41,596 nucleotides of DNA, taken from Chloroflexota bacterium. GTDB taxonomy: Bacteria; Chloroflexota; Anaerolineae; Anaerolineales; Villigracilaceae. A program made the position numbers and the translations under genes. Below the pieces are notes generated by a model. The model worked only from the letters and a program-made list of their open reading frames with translations. It made no database searches and was not told the origin of the DNA. Below, piece by piece: positions 1-9,268 of the stretch. How positions within the stretch are numbered: position 1 is the first letter of the stretch; each line of letters opens with the position of its first letter. The DNA lies in assembly GCA_016234485.1 (NCBI GenBank), contig JACRBL010000037.1, positions 1 to 41,596 of the forward strand, read 5' to 3'.

Positions 1-159
1 CACATAGAAAATCGCATCGGCACATTTTCGATCTGAAACGCGCAGACGTCCTCCGCCAAAGCGGTGTGTATTGACATGCTCTGGAAGTAAGGGCTGAAGA
101 ATGCCCCACAGTTCGTCGGAAATCCGAAATTTGGTTGTGGTATTGAGAGCTTTGTGCGG
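1..159 (-). CDS. IS5-family transposase, N-terminal part, cut by window edge
   Basis: The minus strand reads through the window edge as an open frame with FRISDELWGILQPLLPEH, then NTHRFGGGRLRVSDRK and ADAIFYV. This is the helix-turn-helix N-terminal region typical of IS5-group DDE transposases. The catalytic residues would lie beyond the window. In this frame a stop codon (160-162) lies only a few codons before the conserved start of the domain, and no ATG, GTG or TTG is seen between them. The start is therefore lost, shifted or non-canonical, and the copy may be dead. No terminal inverted repeat could be identified on the visible side. Confidence 0.72.
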
Positions 160-203
160 TTACGCGTCACGAACCCTAATCCCGTCGGGACCGCCAAAAG
201 GAG

Positions 204-231
204 AAACAACCTGGAAAATTCCAGGTTGTTT
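204..231. terminator. Bidirectional intrinsic terminator
   Basis: Perfect 11-bp arms (aaacaacctgg at 204-214, ccaggttgttt at 221-231) flank a 6-nt AT loop. A T-rich stretch follows on the plus strand, and a looser one (ttctcctttt) follows on the minus strand. It lies just after the stop codon of the MFS gene and before the transposase fragment, so it probably ends MFS transcription. Confidence 0.75.
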
Positions 232-235
232 TGTT

Positions 236-1489
236 TTAACCGCGTCGCAAAACGACCATCCCTGCAATCGCGCGCATGAGGCCGAAGATCATCAACGCGG
301 CGACCAGACCGACGCTATCCGCGATGAGGGGGCCAAGGAAGGAGCTCGCCAACACCGCCGCGTTGAGCGCGATGTTATACCAGGCCAGGTGCGCGGGACG
401 GTCGTTATCGGGAATCTGTTCGAGCAGGTAGTTGGCGTACGCGCCGCCGGCGAGTCCCCAGGTGAAGCCGCCGACGAGCGAGACGCCGTAATAATGCCAG
501 ACGTTTTGCGAAAGCCCCAGCAGAAGGGGATACATCGCCATGCCGATCATCCCCCAGCCGGTGACGCGGCGATGACCGAGCCGCCCCACCAGTCGGTTGA
601 GACGCGTGGAGCCGATCAGCACAGTCAGGTAGAAGAGCGCCGTCCCGTTGCCGATGTGGTCATCGTTGAGGTGCAAGACGTTGACGTTGAATAGCGGATA
701 GATGGGGCTGGCGATGTAATGCGCGAGGTGGAAGAACAACATCACCGCCGCGACCTTGCCGAAGGGGCCGCGCAACACGTCGAGGCGGAGGGAGGAGGTA
801 ACGCCGCGGGGGGATTCGGCTGGGGAGGCCGGTTCCGCTACAAGGTCGGAGGGAAGCGAAGCGCGGTCCTTTTTGAGGGGACGTACAAAATAGAGATGCA
901 GACTGCTCATCGCCGCGCCGAAAAATCCAATCCCAAAAATGATTTGGTAGCCCGTGGGAAAGTCCACCGATTCGAGAATGTAGCCGCTGAGGAGCGAACT
1001 CGCTATGAACGCCACGGAGAGGACAATGTTGCGCATGCCCGCCACGTGGGCGCGATACTGGCTGGGGACGGCCTCCGCGAAGAGCGCGTTGAAGCCCACG
1101 CCGAGCGGGGTGAGCGGAATTGCCATCAGCAGGTTGATAAGGATCAGCGCCCACACCTGGCCTTGCGCGCCGAAGAGCCACGGGAGGGGAATCCACAGAA
1201 CGTAGCCGAGACGATAAACAACCGACGACCAGAAGACGGCCTGGCCTGTGTTGCGTTTTTCCACCCAGCGACCCGAGGGAATGGCGATGAGCAAACTGAC
1301 AGCCGCCGAAGCCGCGCCGATGAGTCCGATCTGCATTGCAGACGCGCCGAGGCGCGCGGCGTAGACCGCGAGGAAGTTGATGGAGGAGCCACTGAGGATC
1401 CCGAACCAGCCGATATCGAGGTAGAGGTGAAGGAAGTTGGAACGGTATTCGCGAGGGACGGAGGATTGACGGAGGAGGCGGGATAACAT
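236..1489 (-). CDS. MFS transporter
   Basis: This 417-residue protein is hydrophobic throughout, with about twelve predicted membrane segments in two halves. A soluble, polar linker lies near residues 205-235, as expected between the two six-helix bundles of the major facilitator superfamily. The N-terminal half has a loop [12 protein letters not shown] after the second or third helix that resembles the MFS G-x-x-x-D/E-R-x-G/R-R-type loop. Substrate cannot be told from sequence; drug or metabolite efflux is the usual role of such single genes. It is transcribed divergently from the DUF255 gene and ends at a strong terminator. The ATG at 1489 fits the first transmembrane helix, although no strong Shine-Dalgarno is visible. 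Confidence 0.85.
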   Translation of the reverse strand: MLSRLLRQSSVPREYRSNFLHLYLDIGWFGILSGSSINFLAVYAARLGASAMQIGLIGAASAAVSLLIAIPSGRWVEKRNTGQAVFWSSVVYRLGYVLWIPLPWLFGAQGQVWALILINLLMAIPLTPLGVGFNALFAEAVPSQYRAHVAGMRNIVLSVAFIASSLLSGYILESVDFPTGYQIIFGIGFFGAAMSSLHLYFVRPLKKDRASLPSDLVAEPASPAESPRGVTSSLRLDVLRGPFGKVAAVMLFFHLAHYIASPIYPLFNVNVLHLNDDHIGNGTALFYLTVLIGSTRLNRLVGRLGHRRVTGWGMIGMAMYPLLLGLSQNVWHYYGVSLVGGFTWGLAGGAYANYLLEQIPDNDRPAHLAWYNIALNAAVLASSFLGPLIADSVGLVAALMIFGLMRAIAGMVVLRRG

Positions 1490-1554
1490 TTTTGCGTGAG
1501 CCTTGTTATGGAAAACGATGCAATTCTAATCGAGGATTCGCGCAACGAATTGGA

Positions 1555-1560
1555 TATAAT
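1555..1560 (+). promoter_or_regulatory. Candidate -10 box for the DUF255 gene
   Basis: A perfect TATAAT ends 9 bp before the ATG at 1570. The transcript would begin at or within a few bases of the start codon, so the message would be leaderless or nearly so. No convincing -35 element is seen at 17 +/- 1 bp. Confidence 0.45.
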
Positions 1561-1569
1561 CAATCCATA

Positions 1570-3693
<2,124 letters not shown>

Positions 3694-3697
3694 GATC

Positions 3698-3751
3698 GTT
3701 CGCGAGCAGTTGCACTGCGAGCCTGGCCATCGGCAGTCCAACTGCCGATGG
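3698..3751. repeat. REP-like double hairpin, family B copy 1
   Basis: Two adjacent palindromes share a core: gcgagcagttgcactgcgagc, followed by a larger hairpin with arms ccatcggcagt and actgccgatgg. Related copies are at 18316-18361 and 34009-34054. It lies directly after the stop codon of the DUF255 gene. Confidence 0.7.
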
Positions 3752-3776
3752 AACATGAGAAGAAGTTGTTGCAACA

Positions 3777-3802
3777 AAACTCCCCGCCAGTGCGGGGAGT
3801 TT
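3777..3802. terminator. Bidirectional terminator between convergent genes
   Basis: Arms aaactccccgc (3777-3787) and gcggggagttt (3792-3802) enclose a 4-nt loop. A T-rich stretch follows on either strand. It separates the convergent DUF255 and tatA genes. Confidence 0.8.
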
Positions 3803-3808
3803 GCTTTG

Positions 3809-3991
3809 TTACTCTTTCGGTTGCGGGGGTTCCTGGCTTTCGTCTTCCTTCTTCCCGCCCAAACCTTCGCGGAAATTTTTGATGCCCTGGCCGAGCTCGC
3901 CAGCGATCTTGCCGATGCGGCCTGGGCCAAAGATGAGGAGGACGACAACCAGCAAAACCAGGATTTCGGGTAAACCAATGCGTGTGAACAT
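3809..3991 (-). CDS. tatA: Sec-independent translocase subunit TatA/TatE-like
   Basis: This 60-residue protein has the TatA layout: a single N-terminal membrane helix (residues 6-22, LPEILVLLVVVLLIFGP), the FGP hinge, an amphipathic helix starting RIGKIAGELGQGIKNFREG, and a charged tail rich in Glu, Lys and Pro. TatA oligomers form the translocation pore for folded twin-arginine substrates in the cytoplasmic membrane. The ATG at 3991 is preceded by ggagttcaa, a good ribosome binding site. A longer frame upstream is not TatA-like. It follows fabH in the same direction. No tatC is in the window, so assignment to TatA rather than TatB rests on the short length. Confidence 0.88.
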   Translation of the reverse strand: MFTRIGLPEILVLLVVVLLIFGPGRIGKIAGELGQGIKNFREGLGGKKEDESQEPPQPKE

Positions 3992-4038
3992 TTGAACTCC
4001 TTGCGTGTTTTCTGCGCCAAATTTACCACAGATTTGAG

Positions 4039-4064
4039 GGACTCGAAATGAATTTCGAGTTACG
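4039..4064. repeat. Short palindrome, family F, over the fabH stop codon
   Basis: On the minus strand it reads cgtaactcgaaa-ttca-tttcgagt, with 8-bp arms. It overlaps the fabH stop codon. No T-run follows it on the minus strand, so it is more likely a repeat element than a terminator. A related palindrome lies just upstream of hsp20 (22418-22444). Confidence 0.5.
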
Positions 4065-5163
4065 CTTTTCGGCCCCAGATGATTCCTTCGAGGAAGCGCT
4101 CGAAACGATGCAGGAGCGAGCGGACGCGACCCCACAAGCGATAGCGGCCCATGTTGACCTTGCGCGGCGAGGGTAGCGGACCCGTCCACTCGGCGACGAG
4201 CGCGCCCCAGGTGAGGCCTGCGCCGAAGCCGACGAAGACGACCTTGTCGCCTTTTTTGACGCGTCCCTTTTCGATGCCTTCGACGGCCGCGATGGGGATG
4301 GAGGCTGTGGAGGTGTTGCCGTAGCGATCCACGTTGATGATGAATTTCTCGATGGGAAGTTTAAGGCCGCGCGCAGCCGCGTCTATGATTCGGAGGTTGG
4401 CCTGATGCGGGATGATGACGCTGATATCTTCCTTGGTGAGGCCGGCCAGTTTCAGCACTTCTTCGGTGGAGGAGGCCATGACCTTGGTGGCAAAGCGGAA
4501 GACTTCCTTGCCGTCCATGTAAATGTAATGCTGGCCTTCGCGGATGGTGGCTTCGGTGGCGGGATGGCGACTGCCGCCCGCCGGCAGGGTGAGCAGGTTG
4601 CCGCCCGACCCATCGGAGTGCATGACCGCGGCCAGGACTCCGCCAGGCTGGTCGCTGGCCTGCAAGACGAACGCGCCCGCGCCGTCGCCGAAGAGGATGC
4701 AGGTGTTGCGGTCTTCCCAGTCCACGAAGCGCGAGAGGGTCTCTGTGCCGATGACGATGGCGTTCTTGATCGCGCCGCTACGGATGGATTGCGCGGCCAT
4801 GTTCAAGCCGTAGATGAAGCCCGAGCAGGCCGCCAGCAGGTCAAACGCGCCCGCTTTGGTGGCGCCGAGTTGATCTTGAATGAGGCAGGCTGTGGCGGGG
4901 AAGATATGTTCAGGCGTGGACGTGGCGCAGATGATGAGGTCCACGTCGGTGGGTTTGAGATTCGCGACTTCCAACGCTTTGAGCGCGGCGGCCGTCCCCA
5001 GCGTGGACGGGAAATCGGTGTCGCGCGCGATGCGGCGTTCGCGGATGCCTGTGCGTTCGCGAATCCATTGGTCGTTGGTGTCTACGATTTTAGCGAGATC
5101 GTCATTGGTCAACACGGGTTCGGGGACGGACATGCCCCAACCAGTGATGTGTGCGTACGGCAT
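4060..5163 (-). CDS. fabH: 3-oxoacyl-ACP synthase III (FabH)
   Basis: FabH condenses an acyl-CoA with malonyl-ACP to start type II fatty acid synthesis in the cytoplasm. The Cys-His-Asn triad is present: Cys113 in LLAACSGF, His253 in IIPHQANLRII and Asn283 in RYGNTSTAS. The N-terminal pattern NDQWIRERTGIRERRIA is also typical. At 367 residues it is about 35 longer than usual. The extra part is a basic C-terminal tail after LVAEWTGP, rich in Arg, Trp and Phe, which could be amphipathic. The ATG at 5163 is preceded by gagg. It lies downstream of fabF with a 168-bp gap filled by a dispersed repeat, so it may be a separate unit. Confidence 0.93.
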   Translation of the reverse strand: MPYAHITGWGMSVPEPVLTNDDLAKIVDTNDQWIRERTGIRERRIARDTDFPSTLGTAAALKALEVANLKPTDVDLIICATSTPEHIFPATACLIQDQLGATKAGAFDLLAACSGFIYGLNMAAQSIRSGAIKNAIVIGTETLSRFVDWEDRNTCILFGDGAGAFVLQASDQPGGVLAAVMHSDGSGGNLLTLPAGGSRHPATEATIREGQHYIYMDGKEVFRFATKVMASSTEEVLKLAGLTKEDISVIIPHQANLRIIDAAARGLKLPIEKFIINVDRYGNTSTASIPIAAVEGIEKGRVKKGDKVVFVGFGAGLTWGALVAEWTGPLPSPRKVNMGRYRLWGRVRSLLHRFERFLEGIIWGRKA

Positions 5164-5182
5164 GGATACCTCTTGTTTATCC

Positions 5183-5324
5183 CGTCATTGCGAGGGCGGT
5201 TTCCCCGAAGCAATCTCCTAGTCGTGCGTGGGGATTGCTCACCTGCCCTGACGGGCGGCGCGAGGGTCGTCGGGTCTCGATACGCCCAAACTGCACGGGC
5301 TACTCGACCCTCCTCGCAATGACG
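5183..5324. repeat. Dispersed inverted repeat, family A, fabF-fabH gap
   Basis: This element begins cgtcattgcgagg (5183-5195) and ends cctcgcaatgacg (5312-5324). Inner parts include gaagcaatctcc and ggggattgct. It is longer than the other copies because a second repeat-like stretch (gtctcgatacgcc ... gggctactcgaccc) appears to sit inside it. It fills nearly the whole intergenic space. Confidence 0.8.
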
Positions 5325-5331
5325 ATGAAAA

Positions 5332-6570
5332 CTACTCGAACTTACTCAAAATCAACGTGGCATTGTGGCCGCCGAATCCAAACGAGTTGGACATGGCGTG
5401 TTTCACCTGCATGGGCCGCGCCTGGTTTGGCACGTAATCCAGGTCACAAACGGGATCGGGCGTTTCGTAATTGATCGTGGGCGGGAGCAAACCCGCGCGA
5501 ATGGTCTGCGCGCAGACCACCGCTTCGAGCGTCCCCGACGCGCCGAGCAAATGTCCCGTCATGGATTTGGTGGACGAGATGGACAGTTTGTATGCCTGCT
5601 CGCCAAAGACGGTCTTGATGGCGGCGGTTTCGCTCTTGTCGTTCAACTGCGTGGATGTGCCGTGCGCGTTGATGTAGTCAATGTCGTTCACAGAGAGTCC
5701 CGCGTCTTTGAGCGTGAGTTGCATCGAGATGGCCGCGCCCGCGCCATTTTCGGCGGGAGCGGAAATGTGGTGCGCGTCGTCGGAGGTGCCGTAGCCGCTG
5801 AATTCGCAGATAATCTCCGCGCCGCGCGCCTGGGCATGTTCGAGCGATTCGAGAATCATCACCGCGCCGCCCTCCCCCATCAAAAAGCCGTCGCGATTTT
5901 TATCGAAAGGACGCGAGGCGCGCGTCGGCTCATCGTTGCGCGCCGAAAGCGCGCCCATCACGTTCATGCCCGCCATGGTGACGGAAAGGATGGCCGCTTC
6001 GGCCGCGCCCGCGATCATCACGTCGGCGGCGCCGCGGCGGATCATTTCGGCGGCCTCGCCCACGGCATTCGTGCCCGTGGCGCAGGCAGTGGCGAGGGCC
6101 ATGTTCGGTCCGCGCGCGCCAATGCGGATGGCGATCATCCCCGCCGCGCTGTCCGAGATCATCATCGGAATGAGGAACGGGCTGACGCGGTCGGGACCAC
6201 GTTCGCGCAGGGTCTCCACTTCGGCGAGCAGGGTGATGATGCCGCCGATGCCCGAACCGATCAAAATGCCCACGCGGTCGCGGTTGGATTCGTCAATCGA
6301 AAATTTCGCCTGCGCGAGCGCTTCCAGCGTGGCAGACGTGGCGAATTGCGCGAAGCGATCCATCTTGCGGGCCTCGCGCGCGCCGAATATCGCCGCGCCG
6401 TCGAAGCCTTTCACTTCGGCCGCGAATTTTGTCTTGTGCTTGCTGGCGTCGAAATGAGTAATATTCGCCGCTCCCGATTTCCCCGCGATCAACGCGCTCC
6501 AGGTTTCATTCACAGTATTTCCGACAGGGCTAACGCATCCCAGCCCCGTCACAACGACTCGTTTTCGCAT
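5332..6570 (-). CDS. fabF: 3-oxoacyl-ACP synthase II (FabF)
   Basis: This is the elongating ketosynthase of type II fatty acid synthesis. Starting at the ATG at 6570 gives 412 residues and places the catalytic residues at the positions known from the E. coli enzyme: Cys163 in ATACATG, His303 in NAHGTSTQLND and His340 in MTGHLLGASG. An ATG at 6582 is also in frame, but the Shine-Dalgarno gaggagcctt sits between the two and supports 6570. The C-terminal glycine-rich SNSFGFGGHNATLI is intact. fabH follows downstream. The upstream palindrome at 6593-6610 isolates it from the secreted-protein gene. Confidence 0.95.
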   Translation of the reverse strand: MRKRVVVTGLGCVSPVGNTVNETWSALIAGKSGAANITHFDASKHKTKFAAEVKGFDGAAIFGAREARKMDRFAQFATSATLEALAQAKFSIDESNRDRVGILIGSGIGGIITLLAEVETLRERGPDRVSPFLIPMMISDSAAGMIAIRIGARGPNMALATACATGTNAVGEAAEMIRRGAADVMIAGAAEAAILSVTMAGMNVMGALSARNDEPTRASRPFDKNRDGFLMGEGGAVMILESLEHAQARGAEIICEFSGYGTSDDAHHISAPAENGAGAAISMQLTLKDAGLSVNDIDYINAHGTSTQLNDKSETAAIKTVFGEQAYKLSISSTKSMTGHLLGASGTLEAVVCAQTIRAGLLPPTINYETPDPVCDLDYVPNQARPMQVKHAMSNSFGFGGHNATLILSKFE

Positions 6571-6583
6571 AAGGCTCCTCATT

Positions 6584-6610
6584 AAAAAGTAAGGCGAGAT
6601 TAATCTCGCC
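6584..6610 (-). terminator. Terminator for the secreted-protein gene
   Basis: The perfect palindrome ggcgagattaatctcgcc (6593-6610) is followed on the minus strand by ttactttttaa. It lies between the secreted-protein gene (ending at 6706) and the fabF start, so it would end transcription of the former. It may also be a copy of a repeat family of similar AT-centred palindromes. Confidence 0.5.
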
Positions 6611-6705
6611 CTACAAGATTCTGGCTGTTATAACCCAGTGATGCGGAAAGCGATGCGCTGACTAGACAGGTGGGTTGTGAGGAAAAGAATGGAATAACAG
6701 CGCTT

Positions 6706-7842
6706 TCACGGCGCGGCGGTGAATCTGATGTAATCGACAGCCACGCGAGCATCCCATGGCTGACCAATTCGGAAGTGAGTCAACGGGCCATTGATCGTCC
6801 AAACGCTCGACATTACCTTCGTGAACGTCGCCTCGCCGTCAAATTTGGCGTACAAGTCTCCGCCATTGGAGCGGATCACGGCTTTAATGGTCAGCCAGGT
6901 ATTTTCACTTGCCGGGCATTTTGTGTGGATACCGCTGAAAGCAGATCCAAACGCCCAACCCTGATCGGCCAAACACGTGATGACAATTTTCCTGCCGCCA
7001 TTGGCGTAATGGAGCGCGAGGCCAGGGAAGGTGTAATTCTCCCCGCCCAAGACCACATTTGCCCGCATTATCACCGTGACCGGCAGGTTGAATTTTCGAT
7101 ACATAACCGCCTTCGAGTCATAATTGCCATTCGACTTGAACTGCATCTTGCCATTGGCGACATATACCGAAGCGTCGGAGCGGAACCAGGTGGGAGAGCG
7201 GAAAATATCGGCGGTAAAAGTTTCGTTGAAGGTTGTGAGATACACATTGTCGGAAGTCAACAAAACATCCAGCGGATCAATGGATGTGTCGGTTCCTTTA
7301 TAAACCACCTGCCAATATCCGCTCACGATTTTTCGCTCAAACAGGGAAATGTTTGCAGGACGAATGCCCTGTTGCCAGCGCTTCACAGCGCGGTCAGCCA
7401 CAATATCGGTGGCGGCGGCGTTTTTATAATACGCCAAAACGCTTCCCAGTTTGATATCCGCCATAATGTAACGGATGCGCCCCTCATCCTTCGTCAAGAT
7501 CACGTCAAGTCCGTTAATGGTGGTATTCGTACCAGCATACACCACCTGCCACGTCCCACCCACGGTTTTTCGCTCGAAACTGGAGATGTTCTCCGCTCGA
7601 ATGTATGCATCCCACCGAGAAACGGCTTCCACGGCGGCCGCGTCGCCTGTTTGTCCGCGATAGTAACCGATGACGTTTCCCAGTTGGGCATCGGCCAAAA
7701 TGTAACGGACGCGCCCCTCAAAGACATTATCCGTATTGAGTGGAGCGGCTTGCGCCTGCTGAACCGAACTTACCACGATAACCGCCAGCGCCCCCAACAG
7801 CAGGCAGATGGACAAAATCGAACGGCGCGATCTGGTAGGCAT
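6706..7842 (-). CDS. Secreted protein with two tandem repeats and a C-terminal jelly-roll-like domain
   Basis: I do not recognise a named family. This 378-residue protein has a signal peptide (MPTRSRRS, then a hydrophobic core, ending AQAA near residue 33). Two tandem repeats of about 77 residues follow (about 42-118 and 119-196). Each begins EGR(V/I)RYI(L/M)AD and contains ENISSFERK/ANISLFERK, then WQVVY(A/K)GT, ending GLDVILTKD or PLDVLLTSD. The C-terminal 180 residues are beta-rich (WFRSDASVYVANGKMQFKS; FPGLALHYANG; WLTIKAVIRSNGG) and resemble a concanavalin/LamG-like fold, which would suit carbohydrate or surface binding. That part is inference from pattern only. It has its own promoter and a gaggagg ribosome binding site. 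Confidence 0.75.
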   Translation of the reverse strand: MPTRSRRSILSICLLLGALAVIVVSSVQQAQAAPLNTDNVFEGRVRYILADAQLGNVIGYYRGQTGDAAAVEAVSRWDAYIRAENISSFERKTVGGTWQVVYAGTNTTINGLDVILTKDEGRIRYIMADIKLGSVLAYYKNAAATDIVADRAVKRWQQGIRPANISLFERKIVSGYWQVVYKGTDTSIDPLDVLLTSDNVYLTTFNETFTADIFRSPTWFRSDASVYVANGKMQFKSNGNYDSKAVMYRKFNLPVTVIMRANVVLGGENYTFPGLALHYANGGRKIVITCLADQGWAFGSAFSGIHTKCPASENTWLTIKAVIRSNGGDLYAKFDGEATFTKVMSSVWTINGPLTHFRIGQPWDARVAVDYIRFTAAP

Positions 7843-7891
7843 TTGTCCTCCTCAGAGACAAAGTTGAAAAACGCTCACAACCCACAAAAAC

Positions 7892-7919
7892 ATTATATGG
7901 CTTGTCGAACGCGATTCAA
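7892..7919 (-). promoter_or_regulatory. Promoter of the secreted-protein gene
   Basis: On the minus strand TTGAAT (7919-7914) and TATAAT (7897-7892) are 16 bp apart, followed about 50 nt later by the ATG with a gaggagg ribosome binding site. Confidence 0.6.
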
Positions 7920-7967
7920 CTGAAGATTGTCACTTTTTGAGGAGGAAGTTTTACAAACAAAGACAGA

Positions 7968-9161
7968 TCAAGACGAAATGGACTTCCACACCTGCTGGAT
8001 ATGCAGACGGTCATGCTCGGCGTTGAAGGAGACGAGTTCCTGCAGGGTGGTCGGGCCAAAGATGGCGTGCCGCGCCTTTCTGGACCACTGGGCGGGCGCG
8101 ACCTGCGCGAGCGCTTCCAGCGTTTGGACGCGCGCGGCGGTAAATTCGCGCAGCGCGGAGAGGCCGTCTTGCCTGTCATATGCGCGGGTTTTCGCCCACT
8201 CGTCGGGGAGTTCGGCGGGAATGAAGGGTTCGTCTTCACTGAGTATCTTTTGGATGCGCGGCTGGTCTACTTCGCGTTCCACGTCGCGCATGTGGCAGAG
8301 GATCTCGGTGACAGACCACTCGTCCGCGGAGGGACGCGCCGCGAGTTTTTCGGCGGCGAGGGGCGCGAGGAGACTCGTCAACGCGGCGGGGGTGGAGCGC
8401 AAAATAGCGAGGAGAGCGGCCGAAGAGGAGTAGGACGGCATCAGCGCCGCGTGATCCGTCTGCTCGAGCCAGGCGCGCAATTCGGCGAGACGTCCGCGGC
8501 CTGTGGCGTTGAATCCGTTCGCGGACGGGGTGACGTCCACAGAATGATAGGTGGCGAGTCCGAGCGCGGCGGCGGGAATCAAATCCTGCTCCACGTCGTT
8601 GCCGACCATCAATACGGGGCCATCGGGCCAGCCGAGGCGCGCGAGGACTTCGGCGAAATAGGCAACGTGCGGTTTGGTGAAATGAAAATCGTCGTAGGTG
8701 GAGATGAGCGCGAAGGGATATTTTTCTGGCGGCAGGCCAGCCCAGCGCAAACGATGATAGGTGGCCTTGCGCGGGAAATAGGGGCTGGTGGCGATGACGA
8801 CGCGATGCCCCGCGGCAAAGGCCCACTCGATAAATTCCACCGCGCCGGGAATGGGTTGGGTCACTTCGCGGATGGACGGAAAAACGTTGTCGTAAAAATC
8901 TTCGATGGCGGGAGCGATGGCTTCGCGATCTACGTTGAAGAACGGGTAAAAACTTTCGTCAAAGACTTCGCGCAGGGTGTGCGCGGGGTCTTCGCTCGCC
9001 ATCATGTTGCGCGTGCCGAGCATGAGATATTTGAGCAGGGTCTCAGGCGGGACGTGCGGCGCGAGGCGCTCGGCCAGTTTTTGAAAATAGGTTTGCACGA
9101 ACGCGTTGAGGTTGGTATCGAGCAGGGTTTCGTCTAGGTCGAAGAGGAGGGTGATGGGCAT
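7968..9161 (-). CDS. HAD-family hydrolase fused to a DinB-like domain
   Basis: Residues 1-240 form a HAD hydrolase: motif I is LLFDLDETLLDTN, motif II lies near VVIATSPYFPRKA, the motif III Lys is in HFTKPHVAYF, and motif IV is VLMVGNDVEQDL. Such enzymes dephosphorylate small phosphorylated metabolites in the cytosol. Residues about 245-397 match a DinB/YfiT-like four-helix bundle, with metal-ligand candidates His in ILCHMRDVE and the pair in NAEHDRLHIQQVW. DinB-like proteins are often metal-dependent thiol (bacillithiol or mycothiol) S-transferases. I know of no well-described HAD-DinB fusion, and no internal stop or shift separates the halves. The downstream neighbour position and direction suggest mutY is transcribed ahead of it, but a repeat lies between. 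Confidence 0.85.
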   Translation of the reverse strand: MPITLLFDLDETLLDTNLNAFVQTYFQKLAERLAPHVPPETLLKYLMLGTRNMMASEDPAHTLREVFDESFYPFFNVDREAIAPAIEDFYDNVFPSIREVTQPIPGAVEFIEWAFAAGHRVVIATSPYFPRKATYHRLRWAGLPPEKYPFALISTYDDFHFTKPHVAYFAEVLARLGWPDGPVLMVGNDVEQDLIPAAALGLATYHSVDVTPSANGFNATGRGRLAELRAWLEQTDHAALMPSYSSSAALLAILRSTPAALTSLLAPLAAEKLAARPSADEWSVTEILCHMRDVEREVDQPRIQKILSEDEPFIPAELPDEWAKTRAYDRQDGLSALREFTAARVQTLEALAQVAPAQWSRKARHAIFGPTTLQELVSFNAEHDRLHIQQVWKSISS

Positions 9162-9182
9162 TGGATTCCTACAAGCAGGAAA

Positions 9183-9268
9183 CAGATTCCGAAAATTCCC
9201 TGGCCTGACCGCCAGGACAGGCTACTTTCGGACGCGAGATTTTCCCAAAGTAGAACTTTGGGATTCCA
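9183..9268. repeat. Palindromic repeat, family C copy 1, overlapping the mutY 3' end
   Basis: The stretch carries gattccgaaa, then ggcctgaccgccaggacaggc, and cccaaagtagaactttggg with gattcc after it. The last 13 or so codons of mutY and its stop codon lie within the element. A second copy lies at 16277-16338. Confidence 0.6.
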
